50,339 nt of DNA, taken from contig JAPKHL010000011.1 in assembly GCA_026646875.1 (NCBI GenBank), positions 1 through 50,339 on the forward strand, given 5' to 3'. Both the position numbers and the translations under genes were made by a program. The DNA comes from Rhodocyclaceae bacterium (GTDB taxonomy: Bacteria > Pseudomonadota > Gammaproteobacteria > Burkholderiales > Rhodocyclaceae). Shown in pieces: positions 1 through 8,790 of this stretch; the first letter of the stretch is position 1; every line of letters starts with the position of its first letter. The notes under the pieces were generated by a model that did not search any database, was not told the DNA's origin, and saw nothing but the letters and a program-made list of their open reading frames with translations.

Positions 1-139
1 ACGCCTTCGCTTCGCCACCGAACTTCTTCGACAGAATCGTGGTGATCGCCGCCGTCAGCGTCGTCTTGCCATGGTCAACGTGACCAATCGTGCCAACGTT
101 CACGTGCGGCTTCGTACGTTCGAATTTTTCCTTAGCCAT
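1..139 (-). CDS. tuf: Elongation factor Tu, N-terminal part (gene continues beyond the window)
   Basis: Reverse-strand reading gives [20 protein letters not shown] and then VDHGKTT, the conserved start and G1 P-loop of EF-Tu (GHVDHGKTT, residues 19-27). EF-Tu carries aminoacyl-tRNA to the ribosome as a GTP complex. Only about 46 residues lie in the window; the rest is off the left edge. The ATG is at 139-137. The gene sits 50 bp downstream of tRNA-Thr and follows tRNA-Tyr, tRNA-Gly and tRNA-Thr, the tufB-type operon of proteobacteria, so it is probably expressed from the promoter at 529-557. No strong Shine-Dalgarno is visible (GGTACCGGGA precedes the ATG). Identification is near certain; which tuf copy it is (A or B) follows only from context. 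Confidence 0.97.
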
Positions 140-189
140 TCCCGGTACCTCAAAGCGTTAGAAGTTTAAAACCCTTAGGTGCGAAGGCG

Positions 190-264
<75 letters not shown>

Positions 265-302
265 GCCGTACGTGCAACCTGAAGCAAATTCTAGCCGCAG
301 CG

Positions 303-376
303 TGGAGCGGGTGAAGGGAATCGAACCCTCGTCTTAAGCTTGGAAGGCTTCAGCTCTACCATTGAGCTACACCCGC
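303..376 (-). tRNA. tRNA-Gly (anticodon TCC)
   Basis: A 74-nt cloverleaf on the reverse strand: acceptor stem GCGGGTG/CACCCGC, D-arm with AGCTCAATGGTAGAGC, anticodon loop CTTCCAA giving anticodon TCC, T-loop GTTCGAT, and encoded CCA. It lies between tRNA-Tyr and tRNA-Thr, the usual order in tuf operons. Confidence 0.97.
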
Positions 377-428
377 AAAACCATAACCCGCAGCACAATT
401 CAAACATCGCTGCCGACAGCGGCATTCT

Positions 429-513
429 TGGTGGAGGGAGAAGGATTCGAACCTTCGAAGGCAGAGCCGACAGATTTACAGTCTGTTCCCGTTGACCGCT
501 TGGGTATCCCTCC
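429..513 (-). tRNA. tRNA-Tyr (anticodon GTA)
   Basis: An 85-nt class II tRNA on the reverse strand with acceptor stem GGAGGGA/TCCCTCC, anticodon loop CTGTAAA (anticodon GTA), a long variable arm, T-loop GTTCGAA and encoded CCA. It is the first gene of the operon, directly downstream of the promoter at 529-557. Confidence 0.97.
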
Positions 514-528
514 AACTCGGAACCGAAA

Positions 529-557
529 ATTCTGACGCCTGAACAACGTATTGTCAA
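529..557 (-). promoter_or_regulatory. Sigma-70 promoter of the tRNA-Tyr/Gly/Thr-tuf operon
   Basis: Reverse-strand -35 TTGACA (557-552) and -10 CAGAAT (534-529) are separated by exactly 17 bp. The -35 matches the consensus in full and the -10 in four of six positions. The -10 lies 15 bp upstream of tRNA-Tyr, so transcription would begin only a few bases before the tRNA. This fits a strong, growth-regulated stable-RNA promoter. Confidence 0.85.
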
Positions 558-643
558 ACGTTTTTTCTCGAGCCGGGCGGCAGTATAGCAGAATCCATGC
601 CGAGCAACACCCCCTCGCATGTCTTTTTATGCATTTTTCGCGC

Positions 644-1570
644 TCAATGGCCGGCTGGCGCCCCGTGCTTGCCGCGCAGCCTGGAAGCCACGGTCGCGGC
701 GCTCAGCGCCACCGCGCCGGCAATCACGCCGGTCAATGCATCGAGGATCGCTCCGGTCAGCGGCCCCATCGGACCGGTGGCGGCGGAGACACCCTCGATC
801 CAGTGGTGCAGCGCTGGAATGCCGTGCGACAGGATGCCGCCACCGACGAGAAACATCGCCAGCGTGCCGATCACCGTCAGCGCCTTCATGATCCGCGGTG
901 CCGCCGCAAGCAGCAGACGCCCCAGCGCCCGCGCCCCGCCCCCGGGCCTGTGCAGCAGATAGACGCCGGCGTCATCGAGTTTGACGATGGCGGCCACCAG
1001 ACCATAGACCCCCACCGTCATGATCAGCGCGATGCCGACCATCACAGCCGCCTGCATGGCGAAGGGCTTGTCAGCCACCGTTCCGAGGGCGATGACGAGG
1101 ATTTCCGCCGAAAGGACGAAATCGGTACGGATCGCCCCCTTGATCTTGTCTTTCTCGTATGCCACCAGATCGACGTTTTCATCCTGCACCGCCGCCAGCT
1201 CCGCTGCGTGTTCGGCGGCCAGCGCCTCTGGCCGGTGCAGCCACTTGTGGGCGAGCTTCTCGACTCCCTCGAAGCACAGGTACAGCCCGCCGATCATCAG
1301 CAGCGGCATCACCAGGGCTGGCGCCACGGCACTGATCGCCAGTGCCGCCGGCACCAGGATCGCCTTGTTCACCAGCGACCCCTTGGCGACCGCCCAAACC
1401 ACCGGTAGTTCGCGCTCCGCGCGCACCCCCGAGACCTGCTCGGCGTTCAGCGCCAGGTCGTCGCCGAGCACCCCCGCTGTTTTTTTGGCGGCGACCTTGG
1501 TCATCACGGAAACGTCGTCGAGGATCGTCGCGATATCGTCGAGGAGGGCAAGAAGGCTGGCACCGGCCAT
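644..1570 (-). CDS. DUF808 family (YedI-like) inner-membrane protein
   Basis: A 308-residue protein starting MAGASLLALLDDIATILDDV, the characteristic opening of the DUF808/YedI family, followed by VMTKVAAKKTAGVLGDDLAL. Several hydrophobic segments (around residues 70-105, 150-195 and 230-300) indicate a polytopic inner-membrane protein. The family has no established function. The frame stays open 19 codons further upstream, but the family start is the ATG at 1570, preceded by a weak AGAGA. A TATAAT at 1615-1610 lies about 40 bp upstream on the same strand. It is divergent from the oxidoreductase gene at 1766 and apparently monocistronic. Family assignment is confident; function is unknown. 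Confidence 0.88.
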   Translation of the reverse strand: MAGASLLALLDDIATILDDVSVMTKVAAKKTAGVLGDDLALNAEQVSGVRAERELPVVWAVAKGSLVNKAILVPAALAISAVAPALVMPLLMIGGLYLCFEGVEKLAHKWLHRPEALAAEHAAELAAVQDENVDLVAYEKDKIKGAIRTDFVLSAEILVIALGTVADKPFAMQAAVMVGIALIMTVGVYGLVAAIVKLDDAGVYLLHRPGGGARALGRLLLAAAPRIMKALTVIGTLAMFLVGGGILSHGIPALHHWIEGVSAATGPMGPLTGAILDALTGVIAGAVALSAATVASRLRGKHGAPAGH

Positions 1571-1609
1571 GGGTCTCTGCTTTCGGGTGTCGGAAAGGGA
1601 AGCGGCGGG

Positions 1610-1615
1610 ATTATA
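1610..1615 (-). promoter_or_regulatory. Candidate -10 element upstream of the DUF808 gene
   Basis: A perfect TATAAT on the reverse strand ends 40 bp before the ATG at 1570. No good -35 lies 16-18 bp upstream, so the promoter call rests on the -10 hexamer alone. Confidence 0.4.
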
Positions 1616-1765
1616 ACCAGCCGGCATCGGCCCTGCTGCATCGCAACGTTACGGAAAAACCGGCGTCCAATAGAATGACTGCGTCGCTTATCCGCGACCA
1701 ACGATAGCAGCGCGGCGTGCTCCACAAGATCACGACCGGATCGCAACCAACGGAGGAGATTCACG

Positions 1766-4700
1766 ATGAGCGCAGCCGAAACGCTGTCGATCACGCTCGA
1801 GGACAAATACACCCGCGCCTCGGGACGTGTCTTTCTCACCGGCTCGCAGGCCCTTGTCCGCCTGCCGCTGCTGCAGCGCCAGCGCGACCTGGCGACCGGA
1901 CTCAACACCGCCGGCTTCGTCTCCGGCTACCGCGGCAGCCCCCTCGGCGGTGTCGACCAGGCATTCTGGGCCGCAAAGAAGATTCTCGAACCGCAGCACA
2001 TCGTCTTCCAGCCCGGCGTTAACGAAGACCTCGCTGCCACTGCCGTGTGGGGCACGCAGCAACTGAACCTGTTCCCGGGCGCGAAATACGACGGCGTCTT
2101 CGGCATGTGGTACGGCAAGGGTCCGGGGGTCGACCGCTGCGGCGATGTCTTCCGCCACGCCAATGCCGCCGGCACCTCGCCCCACGGCGGCGTGCTGGTG
2201 GTTGCCGGCGATGACCATAACGCCAAGTCCTCGACGCTGCCGCACCAGACCGACCACTTCTTCAAGGCGGTGATGATGCCGGTGCTGTACCCGGCAAACG
2301 TGCAGGAGTATCTCGACTACGGCCTGCACGGCTGGGCGATGAGCCGCTACTCGGGCTGCTGGGTGGCGTTGAAGGCGCTCGCCGACACGGTGGAGACATC
2401 GGCCTCGGTCGACATCGAACCGGGCGCGCTCGCGATCATCACGCCGACCGATTTCGAACTGCCGGCGGGGGGCCTCAACATCCGCTGGCCGGACGATCGC
2501 CACGAGCAGGAGCGCCGGCTGCTGCACTTCAAACTCTACGCCGCGCTGGCCTATGCGCGGGCGAACAAGCTCAACCGCGTACTCATCGACTCGCCAGCCC
2601 CGCGGCTGGGCATCATCACTGCCGGAAAATCCTACCTCGACGTACGCCAAGCCTTCGACGAACTTGGAATAGACGACGCGCTCGCCGCCGAGATCGGGAT
2701 CCGGCTCTACAAGGTCGGCATGGTATGGCCGCTGGAAGCCGATGGCGTGCGCCAGTTCGCCGCGGGGCTGGAGGAAATTCTCGTCGTTGAGGAAAAGCGC
2801 CAGCTGATCGAATACCAGCTGAAGGAAGAGCTCTATAACTGGCGCGAGGACGTCCGCCCCCGTGTCATCGGTAAATTTGACGAAAAGGGCGAATGGTCAT
2901 CGACACCAGACGCTCGCGGCCATGTCTCGCACGGAGAATGGCTGCTGCCGGCGGCGGGCGAGCTATCGGTCGCACAGATCGCGCGCGTCATCGCTGGCCG
3001 CATCGGCCGTTTTTTCACCTCGGCCAGGATTGCCGAGCGCCTTGCCCTGCTCGACGCGAAACAACGCGCACTGGCGGCACCGATCATCCTTGCCCAGCGC
3101 ACACCGACCTTCTGCTCAGGCTGCCCGCACAACACCTCGACCCGCGTACCGGAAGGCTCGCGCGCAGTTGCCGGCATCGGCTGCCACTACATGGTGACGT
3201 GGATGGACCGCAACACGGGCACTTTCACGCACATGGGCGGCGAGGGCGTGCCTTGGGTCGGGCAGGCGCCGTTCACCGAGGAGAAACACATTTTCGCCAA
3301 CCTCGGTGACGGCACCTATTTCCATTCCGGCCTGCTGGCCATCCGGCAAGCCGTCGCCGCTGGCTACCCGATCACCTACAAGATCCTTTACAACGACGCC
3401 GTGGCGATGACCGGTGGCCAGCCGGTAGACGGCACGCTGACCGTACCGCAGATGACGCGGCAGCTCGAAGGGGAAGGCATCGAGAGGATCGTCATCGTCA
3501 CCGATGCACCGGAAAAATACGCTCAGGTCACCGACCTTGCCTGCCCCGGCGGCCAGCCGATTCCGATCCGTCATCGAGATGCCCTCGACGCCGTGCAGCG
3601 CGAGTTGCGTGACTACCCCGGTGTCTCGATCCTGATCTACGACCAGACCTGCGCCACCGAGAAGCGTCGTCGCCGCAAGCGCGGCAAGCTGGCCGACCCG
3701 CCCCGCCGCGTGTACATCAACGAAGCGGTGTGCGAGGGGTGCGGCGACTGCGGCGTGCAGTCGAACTGCCTTTCGATCGTCCCCGTGGAAACCGGCCTTG
3801 GCCGCAAGCGCCAGATCGACCAATCGTCGTGCAACAAGGATTTCTCGTGCCTGAAGGGTTTTTGCCCCTCGTTCGTCACGATCGAAGGCGGACAGTTGAG
3901 AAAGCCTGCCGCACGCGCTGCCGACCCGTCCGTAGAACGCAGTTTTGCGGCACTGCCGATGCCGTTGCTGGCGGACACGAGCCAGCCGTTCGACATCCTG
4001 ATCACCGGCGTCGGCGGCACTGGCGTGGTCACCCTTGGCGCACTGGTCGGCATGGCCGCCCACCTCGACGGCAGGGGCGTCTCGGTACTCGACATGACCG
4101 GCCTCGCGCAGAAATTCGGCGCCGTCTATTCGCACCTGCGCATCGCCGACGCACCGGCCGACATTCATGCCGCACGCATTGCCACCGGCGAGGCCGATGC
4201 GATCATCGGCGGCGATCTCGTGGTAACCGCCGGCGACGAGGCGATCGCCAAGACGCTGGCGGGAAAGACACGCGCCGTGGTCAACCTGGCCGAAACACCG
4301 ACCGCCGAATTCACCCGCAATCCGGACTGGCAGTTCCCCCTCGCGCGCATGAAACAACGCATCGTCGACGCTTGCGGCGAAGGCAACGTCAGCTTCATCG
4401 ACGCCCAAGCGCTGTCGCTGGCGCTGATGGGTGACGCCATCTTCGCCAACACCCTGCTGCTTGGAATGGCCTGGCAGCGGGGGCTGGTGCCGGTGTCATT
4501 CGACGCGCTCGAGCAGGCATTCGAACTGAACGGCACCGCAGTCGAGCAGAATCGCCGCGCCTTTCTCTGGGGACGTCGCGCCGCCTTCGATTTCGCGGCC
4601 GTGCACCGCCTTGCGCGAACCGGAGAAGACGCACCCGACTCCGGTTCGCTTGACGTCCTGATCGAGGACCGCGTCGCACGCCTCACCGACTACCAGGATA

Positions 4701-5311
4701 CCGCCTACGCCCGTCGCTACCGGACGCTCGTGGAGCGCGTGCGCATGGCCGAGCAAACGCTCGGATCGACTGCGCTGACCGAGGCGATCGCCCGCAACTA
4801 CTACCGGGTACTGGCCATCAAGGACGAATACGAGGTGGCGCGCCTGCATACCGATCCGGCCTTCCTGGAGCGGATCGGCGCCACCTTCGAGGGCGACTTC
4901 CGGATCAACTTCCACCTCGCACCGCCGCTACTCGCAAAAACCGACGCGAACACCGGGCTGCCTAAAAAGCAGGCTTATGGACCGTGGATGCTGCACATCC
5001 TCAGGCTACTGGCGAAATTGCGCCGCCTTCGCAATACCCCCTTCGACCCCTTCGCTGGTACCGCCGAACGGCGCCGCGAACGGCAACAGCTTGCGGACTA
5101 CGAGGCCGATGTCGACGACATCCTCGCGCATCTCGACGCCGACATGCTCCCCACGGCCATCGAACTGGCCCGATTTCCCTCGGGCATCCGGGGATTCGGG
5201 CACGTCCGTCAGGCCGCCATCGAACGCAGCGCCCCGTTGCGCGCCACGCTGCTCGCCCGGCTCTGCGGCGCCTCTGACGGGGATCGCAACGACGACCGGC
5301 GGGCAGCCTGA
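1766..5311 (+). CDS. Fused indolepyruvate ferredoxin oxidoreductase family protein (2-oxoacid to acyl-CoA)
   Basis: An 1181-residue single-chain enzyme of the indolepyruvate ferredoxin oxidoreductase family, which decarboxylates aryl 2-oxoacids to acyl-CoA with thiamine diphosphate and passes electrons to ferredoxin. Domain order: N-terminal TPP-pyrimidine domain (about 20-290), TPP-binding domain with a GDG motif near 514 (NLGDGTYFHSGLLAIRQAV), a cysteine-rich iron-sulfur segment (CEGCGDCGVQSNC, Cys656/659/662/668, then further Cys near 690-710), a gamma-type domain beginning ILITGVGGTGVVTLGAL, and a long C-terminal domain. The length fits the fused form. The ATG has a strong GGAGGAG 8 bp upstream. 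In anaerobic aromatic degraders such enzymes convert phenylpyruvate-type acids to arylacetyl-CoA; that substrate here is inference. No accessory subunit gene is adjacent. Confidence 0.93.
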   Translation: MSAAETLSITLEDKYTRASGRVFLTGSQALVRLPLLQRQRDLATGLNTAGFVSGYRGSPLGGVDQAFWAAKKILEPQHIVFQPGVNEDLAATAVWGTQQLNLFPGAKYDGVFGMWYGKGPGVDRCGDVFRHANAAGTSPHGGVLVVAGDDHNAKSSTLPHQTDHFFKAVMMPVLYPANVQEYLDYGLHGWAMSRYSGCWVALKALADTVETSASVDIEPGALAIITPTDFELPAGGLNIRWPDDRHEQERRLLHFKLYAALAYARANKLNRVLIDSPAPRLGIITAGKSYLDVRQAFDELGIDDALAAEIGIRLYKVGMVWPLEADGVRQFAAGLEEILVVEEKRQLIEYQLKEELYNWREDVRPRVIGKFDEKGEWSSTPDARGHVSHGEWLLPAAGELSVAQIARVIAGRIGRFFTSARIAERLALLDAKQRALAAPIILAQRTPTFCSGCPHNTSTRVPEGSRAVAGIGCHYMVTWMDRNTGTFTHMGGEGVPWVGQAPFTEEKHIFANLGDGTYFHSGLLAIRQAVAAGYPITYKILYNDAVAMTGGQPVDGTLTVPQMTRQLEGEGIERIVIVTDAPEKYAQVTDLACPGGQPIPIRHRDALDAVQRELRDYPGVSILIYDQTCATEKRRRRKRGKLADPPRRVYINEAVCEGCGDCGVQSNCLSIVPVETGLGRKRQIDQSSCNKDFSCLKGFCPSFVTIEGGQLRKPAARAADPSVERSFAALPMPLLADTSQPFDILITGVGGTGVVTLGALVGMAAHLDGRGVSVLDMTGLAQKFGAVYSHLRIADAPADIHAARIATGEADAIIGGDLVVTAGDEAIAKTLAGKTRAVVNLAETPTAEFTRNPDWQFPLARMKQRIVDACGEGNVSFIDAQALSLALMGDAIFANTLLLGMAWQRGLVPVSFDALEQAFELNGTAVEQNRRAFLWGRRAAFDFAAVHRLARTGEDAPDSGSLDVLIEDRVARLTDYQDTAYARRYRTLVERVRMAEQTLGSTALTEAIARNYYRVLAIKDEYEVARLHTDPAFLERIGATFEGDFRINFHLAPPLLAKTDANTGLPKKQAYGPWMLHILRLLAKLRRLRNTPFDPFAGTAERRRERQQLADYEADVDDILAHLDADMLPTAIELARFPSGIRGFGHVRQAAIERSAPLRATLLARLCGASDGDRNDDRRAA

Positions 5312-5355
5312 GGAAGCGTCGCCGCCCGCCGGCACCGGACCGGGCGACACGCTAC

Positions 5356-5387
5356 AATTCGGCGCTCCAGCCAAGGAGCGCCGAATT
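5356..5387 (+). promoter_or_regulatory. Perfect 13-bp inverted repeat covering the RBS and start of the methyltransferase gene
   Basis: AATTCGGCGCTCC (5356-5368) and GGAGCGCCGAATT (5375-5387) are exact reverse complements around the 6-nt loop AGCCAA. The right arm contains the GGAG of the Shine-Dalgarno and the first two bases of the TTG start at 5386. A TACAAT hexamer (5353-5358) overlaps the left arm, so a transcript from that -10 would start inside the stem; one from further upstream would carry the whole hairpin. There is no U-tract after it, so it is not a typical terminator. Confidence 0.7.
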
Positions 5388-6183
5388 GTCCCTCCCCCAC
5401 GATCCCGAAGATTCCCCAACCGCTACCGCCCCCCGCGCCGGCACACCGGCACGCCAGCTGGCGCTGCAATTCGCCGCCGTTTTCCTGGTTCTGTCGCTCG
5501 CCTGGCCCTATTTCGTGATGCGTGGCGAACCCCTGCCCTGGCCGGCAACGGCCTTCTTCATCGGCGGCTGCGCCGCGCTGATCGCCAGCCTCACCCGCCA
5601 GCCATGGTGGTGGCGGGTGATCCATGCCGTCTTCGCCCCGCTGGCCTGGGCCGTCGCCCAGCTGGCCATCGACCCGGGATGGTTCCTGCTCGCCTTCATC
5701 TTGTTGCTGCTGGTCTATCGTGGCGCGCTGACCGGACAGGTCCCCCTCTACCTCTCCAATCGGACCACGGCCGCCGCGCTCGCCGAACTGACCGCCGACC
5801 GCCCCGGCATGCGCTTCCTCGATCTCGGCGCGGGCATCGGCAGTGTCCTGCGCCCGCTCGCCGCCAGCCGCCCTGACGCCCGGCTCTGCGGCATCGAGAA
5901 TGCGCCGGCCACGTGGCTGATCGGCCGCCTGAGCACCCTTGGCCGGAACAACTGTGACTGGCGCTGGGGCGATCTGTGGCGGATCGATCTCGCCGAACAC
6001 GACGTGGTCTACGCATTCCTCTCGCCGGCGCCGATGCCGGCGCTGTGGCGCAAGGTCGTGGCAGAAATGCACCCGGGCAGCCTGTTCATCAGCAACAGCT
6101 TCCCGGTCCCGGAAATCGAGCCGGATCAGGTGGTCGACCTCGACGATGCACGCCGCACGCGCCTCTACTGCTACCGGCGCTGA
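5386..6183 (+). CDS. Membrane-anchored class I SAM-dependent methyltransferase
   Basis: 265 residues. The N-terminal part has three or four hydrophobic segments (about 24-45, 55-70, 78-95, 98-115) and is followed by a Rossmann methyltransferase domain with motif I FLDLGAGIGSVL (about 144-155) and an acidic GIENAP strand 2. The substrate is unknown. The TTG start at 5386 is chosen because AAGGAG lies 7 bp upstream and the frame opens nowhere better; the RBS and start are inside a perfect hairpin, which suggests translational control. It follows the oxidoreductase gene by 74 bp. The fused membrane-plus-methyltransferase layout occurs in uncharacterised betaproteobacterial proteins; I cannot name a reaction. 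Confidence 0.78.
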   Translation: MSLPHDPEDSPTATAPRAGTPARQLALQFAAVFLVLSLAWPYFVMRGEPLPWPATAFFIGGCAALIASLTRQPWWWRVIHAVFAPLAWAVAQLAIDPGWFLLAFILLLLVYRGALTGQVPLYLSNRTTAAALAELTADRPGMRFLDLGAGIGSVLRPLAASRPDARLCGIENAPATWLIGRLSTLGRNNCDWRWGDLWRIDLAEHDVVYAFLSPAPMPALWRKVVAEMHPGSLFISNSFPVPEIEPDQVVDLDDARRTRLYCYRR

Positions 6184-6243
6184 CCTTGCCGCCTGCCGGC
6201 AAAGCACCGACAATGACAGGTCGATAATCCGCAGCCGCTGCCG

Positions 6244-8094
6244 ATGAAGAACTGGGGCATCCGTACCCGCGTCCTGTTGCTGGCCCTGTGTCCGGCGCTG
6301 GTCATCGCCGTACTGCTGGCCGCCTACATGAGCTGGCGCATCGCCGCCGACTCGGAGCGCGACCTTCAGAATTTCGGCCTCGGCCTGATCCGCCAGCTTG
6401 CCGCCGTGGCGGAATTCAGCACCTATTCCGGCGATCACGAAACGCTGCGCAAGATCGCCGTGGCCGCACTCGACGAAAGCAACGTCGCTGCGGTCGCTCT
6501 GTTCGACGACCAGGGCCACCCGATCGCCGCCAGTGGCGCGCTGCCACCGCCCCTGAAGACGCTGCCCCTGAGCCGCGACGCTTTCCTGCTCGGCGGCGAT
6601 GAGCAGCAACTGCTGTTCGCAGCGCCGATCATGCTGCGCCGCTACGACATGAACGACCCCTTCCTCTCCGAACCGGTCACGGCGGCATGGCCCGACCCGG
6701 CGGTGGCGATCGGCTGGGTCACCCTGGAGCTGACCCGCGACGCTGCCCAGAAACGCAAGCGAGAGGCCCTCTTCTTCACCCTCCTGTCCTCGGTCGTGGT
6801 GGCCTTCGTCGGCGGCAGCCTCGCCCTTCTTCTCGGACACCAGGTGACCCGTCCCGTCCTGCGCCTCGAGCGAACCGTTGCGCGCATCCAGGAGGGCGAT
6901 CTCGCCGCGCGCGTTCCGGCGGACAGCGGCGGCGACCTGCAGCGCCTCGAGGAAGGCATGAACGCCATGGCGCAGACGCTGCAGGACAACCGCAACCTGC
7001 TCGAGGCACGCATCCGTGCCGCAACGCACGCACTGGAACTCCGGAAAAACGAAGCGGAACGCGCCAGTCTCGCCAAATCGCGCTTCCTCGCGGCAGCCAG
7101 CCACGATCTGCGGCAACCGCTGCACGCCCTTTCTCTCTTCGCCGCCGACCTGCGCCACGAAGCAGTCACCCCGTCGCAGCAACGACTGGCCGGACAGATC
7201 AACGACTCGGTCCGTGGCGTCTCCGGACTGCTCGACGCCCTGCTCGACATCTCCCGCCTCGATGTCGCCGGTGTCACGCCACAGCCCGAGGCCTTCGCAC
7301 TCGACACCGTTTTCCGGCATCTCGAAAGCGCCTTCGCACGCAGCGCAGCGGACAAGTCGCTGCGCCTGCGCTGCCGGCCCACGCGGCTGTGCGTGGATAC
7401 CGACGCCGCCTTGCTCGAACGCCTGCTCGGCAATCTGCTGTCCAACGCGATCCGCTACACCCCGGCGGGCAGCGTGCTGCTCGCCGCCCGCCGGCGCGGC
7501 AGCCAGGTCTGCATCGAAGTCCGCGACAGCGGCATCGGTATCGCGCCGGAGCACCAGGGCGCGATCTTCGAGGAATTCTTCCAGGTCGACAACATGGCAC
7601 GCGAAGCCGGTCAGGGGCTCGGACTCGGGCTGTCGATCGTCAGCCGGCTGGCACGCATCCTCGGCTCACGCATCGAGGTCCGCTCGGCGCCGGGACGCGG
7701 TGCCGTCTTCTCGCTCCTGTTGCCGCTGGCCGCGACACCTGCGGCGGGCGCGCCCACGGGAGCGGAGGGGGCCGAGGCACTGCCGGCGGCACGCCTGCTG
7801 CTGCTCGGAGAAGAAGAGGAAACCCTTGACGGCATCGCCCCCCTGCTCGCCGAGTGGGGCCATCGCTACCGCCGGATTGGCGCCGGTGAGGCCCTGCCCG
7901 ACGACGCCAGCGTCGCCGTGGCGATTTGCGGCCAGGTCGCCGAGGCCCGTCTGAGGAATCTGCAGCAGCGGGGAACCGCACTGATCCTGCTCGACCCCTC
8001 GGCGGCCCCGGAGCTTCCGGGATGTCACCGGCTGAGCCGCCCCCTGCGCCCGGCCAAGCTGCGGGCGCTGCTCGCGCAGCTGCTCAGAGCCTGA
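6244..8094 (+). CDS. Membrane sensor histidine kinase with degenerate C-terminal receiver
   Basis: 616 residues. TM1 (about 9-29), a periplasmic sensor region (30-170), TM2 (about 180-202), a HAMP domain with VTRPVLRLERTVARIQEGDL, a HisKA domain with AASHDLRQPLHAL (phosphoacceptor His287), and an HATPase domain with N (LLSNAIRY), DSGIGI and GLGLGLSIVSRL boxes. The last 100 residues resemble a receiver domain, but the acidic pocket and the phosphoacceptor Asp are not recognisable (the beta-3 strand reads VAVAICGQ). No good Shine-Dalgarno precedes the ATG. The partner is very probably the NarL-type regulator encoded convergently at 8084-8734; kinases with this DLRQPLHAL box usually pair with such regulators. 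Signal unknown. Confidence 0.88.
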   Translation: MKNWGIRTRVLLLALCPALVIAVLLAAYMSWRIAADSERDLQNFGLGLIRQLAAVAEFSTYSGDHETLRKIAVAALDESNVAAVALFDDQGHPIAASGALPPPLKTLPLSRDAFLLGGDEQQLLFAAPIMLRRYDMNDPFLSEPVTAAWPDPAVAIGWVTLELTRDAAQKRKREALFFTLLSSVVVAFVGGSLALLLGHQVTRPVLRLERTVARIQEGDLAARVPADSGGDLQRLEEGMNAMAQTLQDNRNLLEARIRAATHALELRKNEAERASLAKSRFLAAASHDLRQPLHALSLFAADLRHEAVTPSQQRLAGQINDSVRGVSGLLDALLDISRLDVAGVTPQPEAFALDTVFRHLESAFARSAADKSLRLRCRPTRLCVDTDAALLERLLGNLLSNAIRYTPAGSVLLAARRRGSQVCIEVRDSGIGIAPEHQGAIFEEFFQVDNMAREAGQGLGLGLSIVSRLARILGSRIEVRSAPGRGAVFSLLLPLAATPAAGAPTGAEGAEALPAARLLLLGEEEETLDGIAPLLAEWGHRYRRIGAGEALPDDASVAVAICGQVAEARLRNLQQRGTALILLDPSAAPELPGCHRLSRPLRPAKLRALLAQLLRA

Positions 8095-8734
8095 TGCCGT
8101 AGCGGGCCACCGCGACGAGTGCCTGCGTGCGGCTGGACACCCCGAGCGCCTTGAAGATTGCCGTGATGTGGATCTTCACGGTCCCTTCGGAAAGCCCCAG
8201 TTGCTCGGCGATGTCGCGGTTGGATTTGCCGCGCGTCATCAGCGCCAGCACCTCGGCCTGACGCTCGGTAAGGCCGAACTCCGCCGGCTCCGCCTGTCCG
8301 CCCATCGGCGCATGCGGCAGGTCCGCCCCCAGGTTGACCGGCATCATCTGCTCCGGCACGAAGATCCGGCCGCCCAGTACCGCCTGCAGCGCCGCGATCA
8401 GGCGCTCCCCGGAGTAGGCCTTGGGGACGAAGCCCGAGGCCCCGTGCTTGAGGGCGCGATTGACCGTATGCGCATCGTCGTAGGCGGAAACAATGACCAC
8501 CGGGATCGCCGGATAGCGCTGCCGGAAGATTCCGAGACAGCTCAGGCCATCGACACCGGGCAGGCCGAGATCGAGCAGGACAAGATCGAAATCGCACTCC
8601 TGCTCGAGGACCGCGCCCGCCGAATCGCAATCGACGGCCTCATGGACGAGGACCTCGTCATCCAGCTGGCGCAGGGTTTGCACGAGCCCTTCGCGAACCA
8701 GGGCGTGGTCTTCGACAACGAGGATCTTGAGCAT
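8084..8734 (-). CDS. NarL/LuxR-type response regulator
   Basis: 216 residues: an N-terminal receiver with VVEDHALVREG, phosphoacceptor Asp55 (VLLDLGLPG), Ser in VSAYDD and Lys in GFVPKAY, then a LuxR-type helix-turn-helix with LTERQAEVLALMTRGKSNRD and IAEQLGLSEGTVKIHITAIF. It is a DNA-binding output protein. Its 3' end overlaps the last 11 bp of the convergent sensor kinase gene, the likely partner. Upstream (8768-8790) lies a 7-bp inverted repeat that may be an autoregulatory site. Targets are not evident; the divergent neighbour is the PhaM-like gene. Confidence 0.93.
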   Translation of the reverse strand: MLKILVVEDHALVREGLVQTLRQLDDEVLVHEAVDCDSAGAVLEQECDFDLVLLDLGLPGVDGLSCLGIFRQRYPAIPVVIVSAYDDAHTVNRALKHGASGFVPKAYSGERLIAALQAVLGGRIFVPEQMMPVNLGADLPHAPMGGQAEPAEFGLTERQAEVLALMTRGKSNRDIAEQLGLSEGTVKIHITAIFKALGVSSRTQALVAVARYGIRL

Positions 8735-8767
8735 GGCAATCCGGGAATCGGGAAAAAGTATGGCGAC

Positions 8768-8790
8768 GTGCTAAGGCGGTACTTTAGCAC
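8768..8790. promoter_or_regulatory. Inverted repeat between the response regulator and phaM-like genes
   Basis: GTGCTAA (8768-8774) and TTAGCAC (8784-8790) are perfect inverted arms with a 9-bp spacer, 34 bp upstream of the regulator ATG and 89 bp upstream of the phaM-like ATG. It is placed like an operator in a divergent intergenic region. The binding protein is unknown; the NarL-type regulator is a candidate only by position. Confidence 0.35.

Noticed and set aside
6186-6202. TTGCCG-N5-CGGCAA hairpin after the methyltransferase gene as a terminator
   Set aside because: Only 6 bp of stem and no U-tract.
5209-7554. A 781-codon minus-strand frame opposite the methyltransferase and sensor kinase
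   Set aside because: Shadow of the plus-strand genes; no RBS or recognisable domain, and the composition is typical of antisense GC-rich frames.
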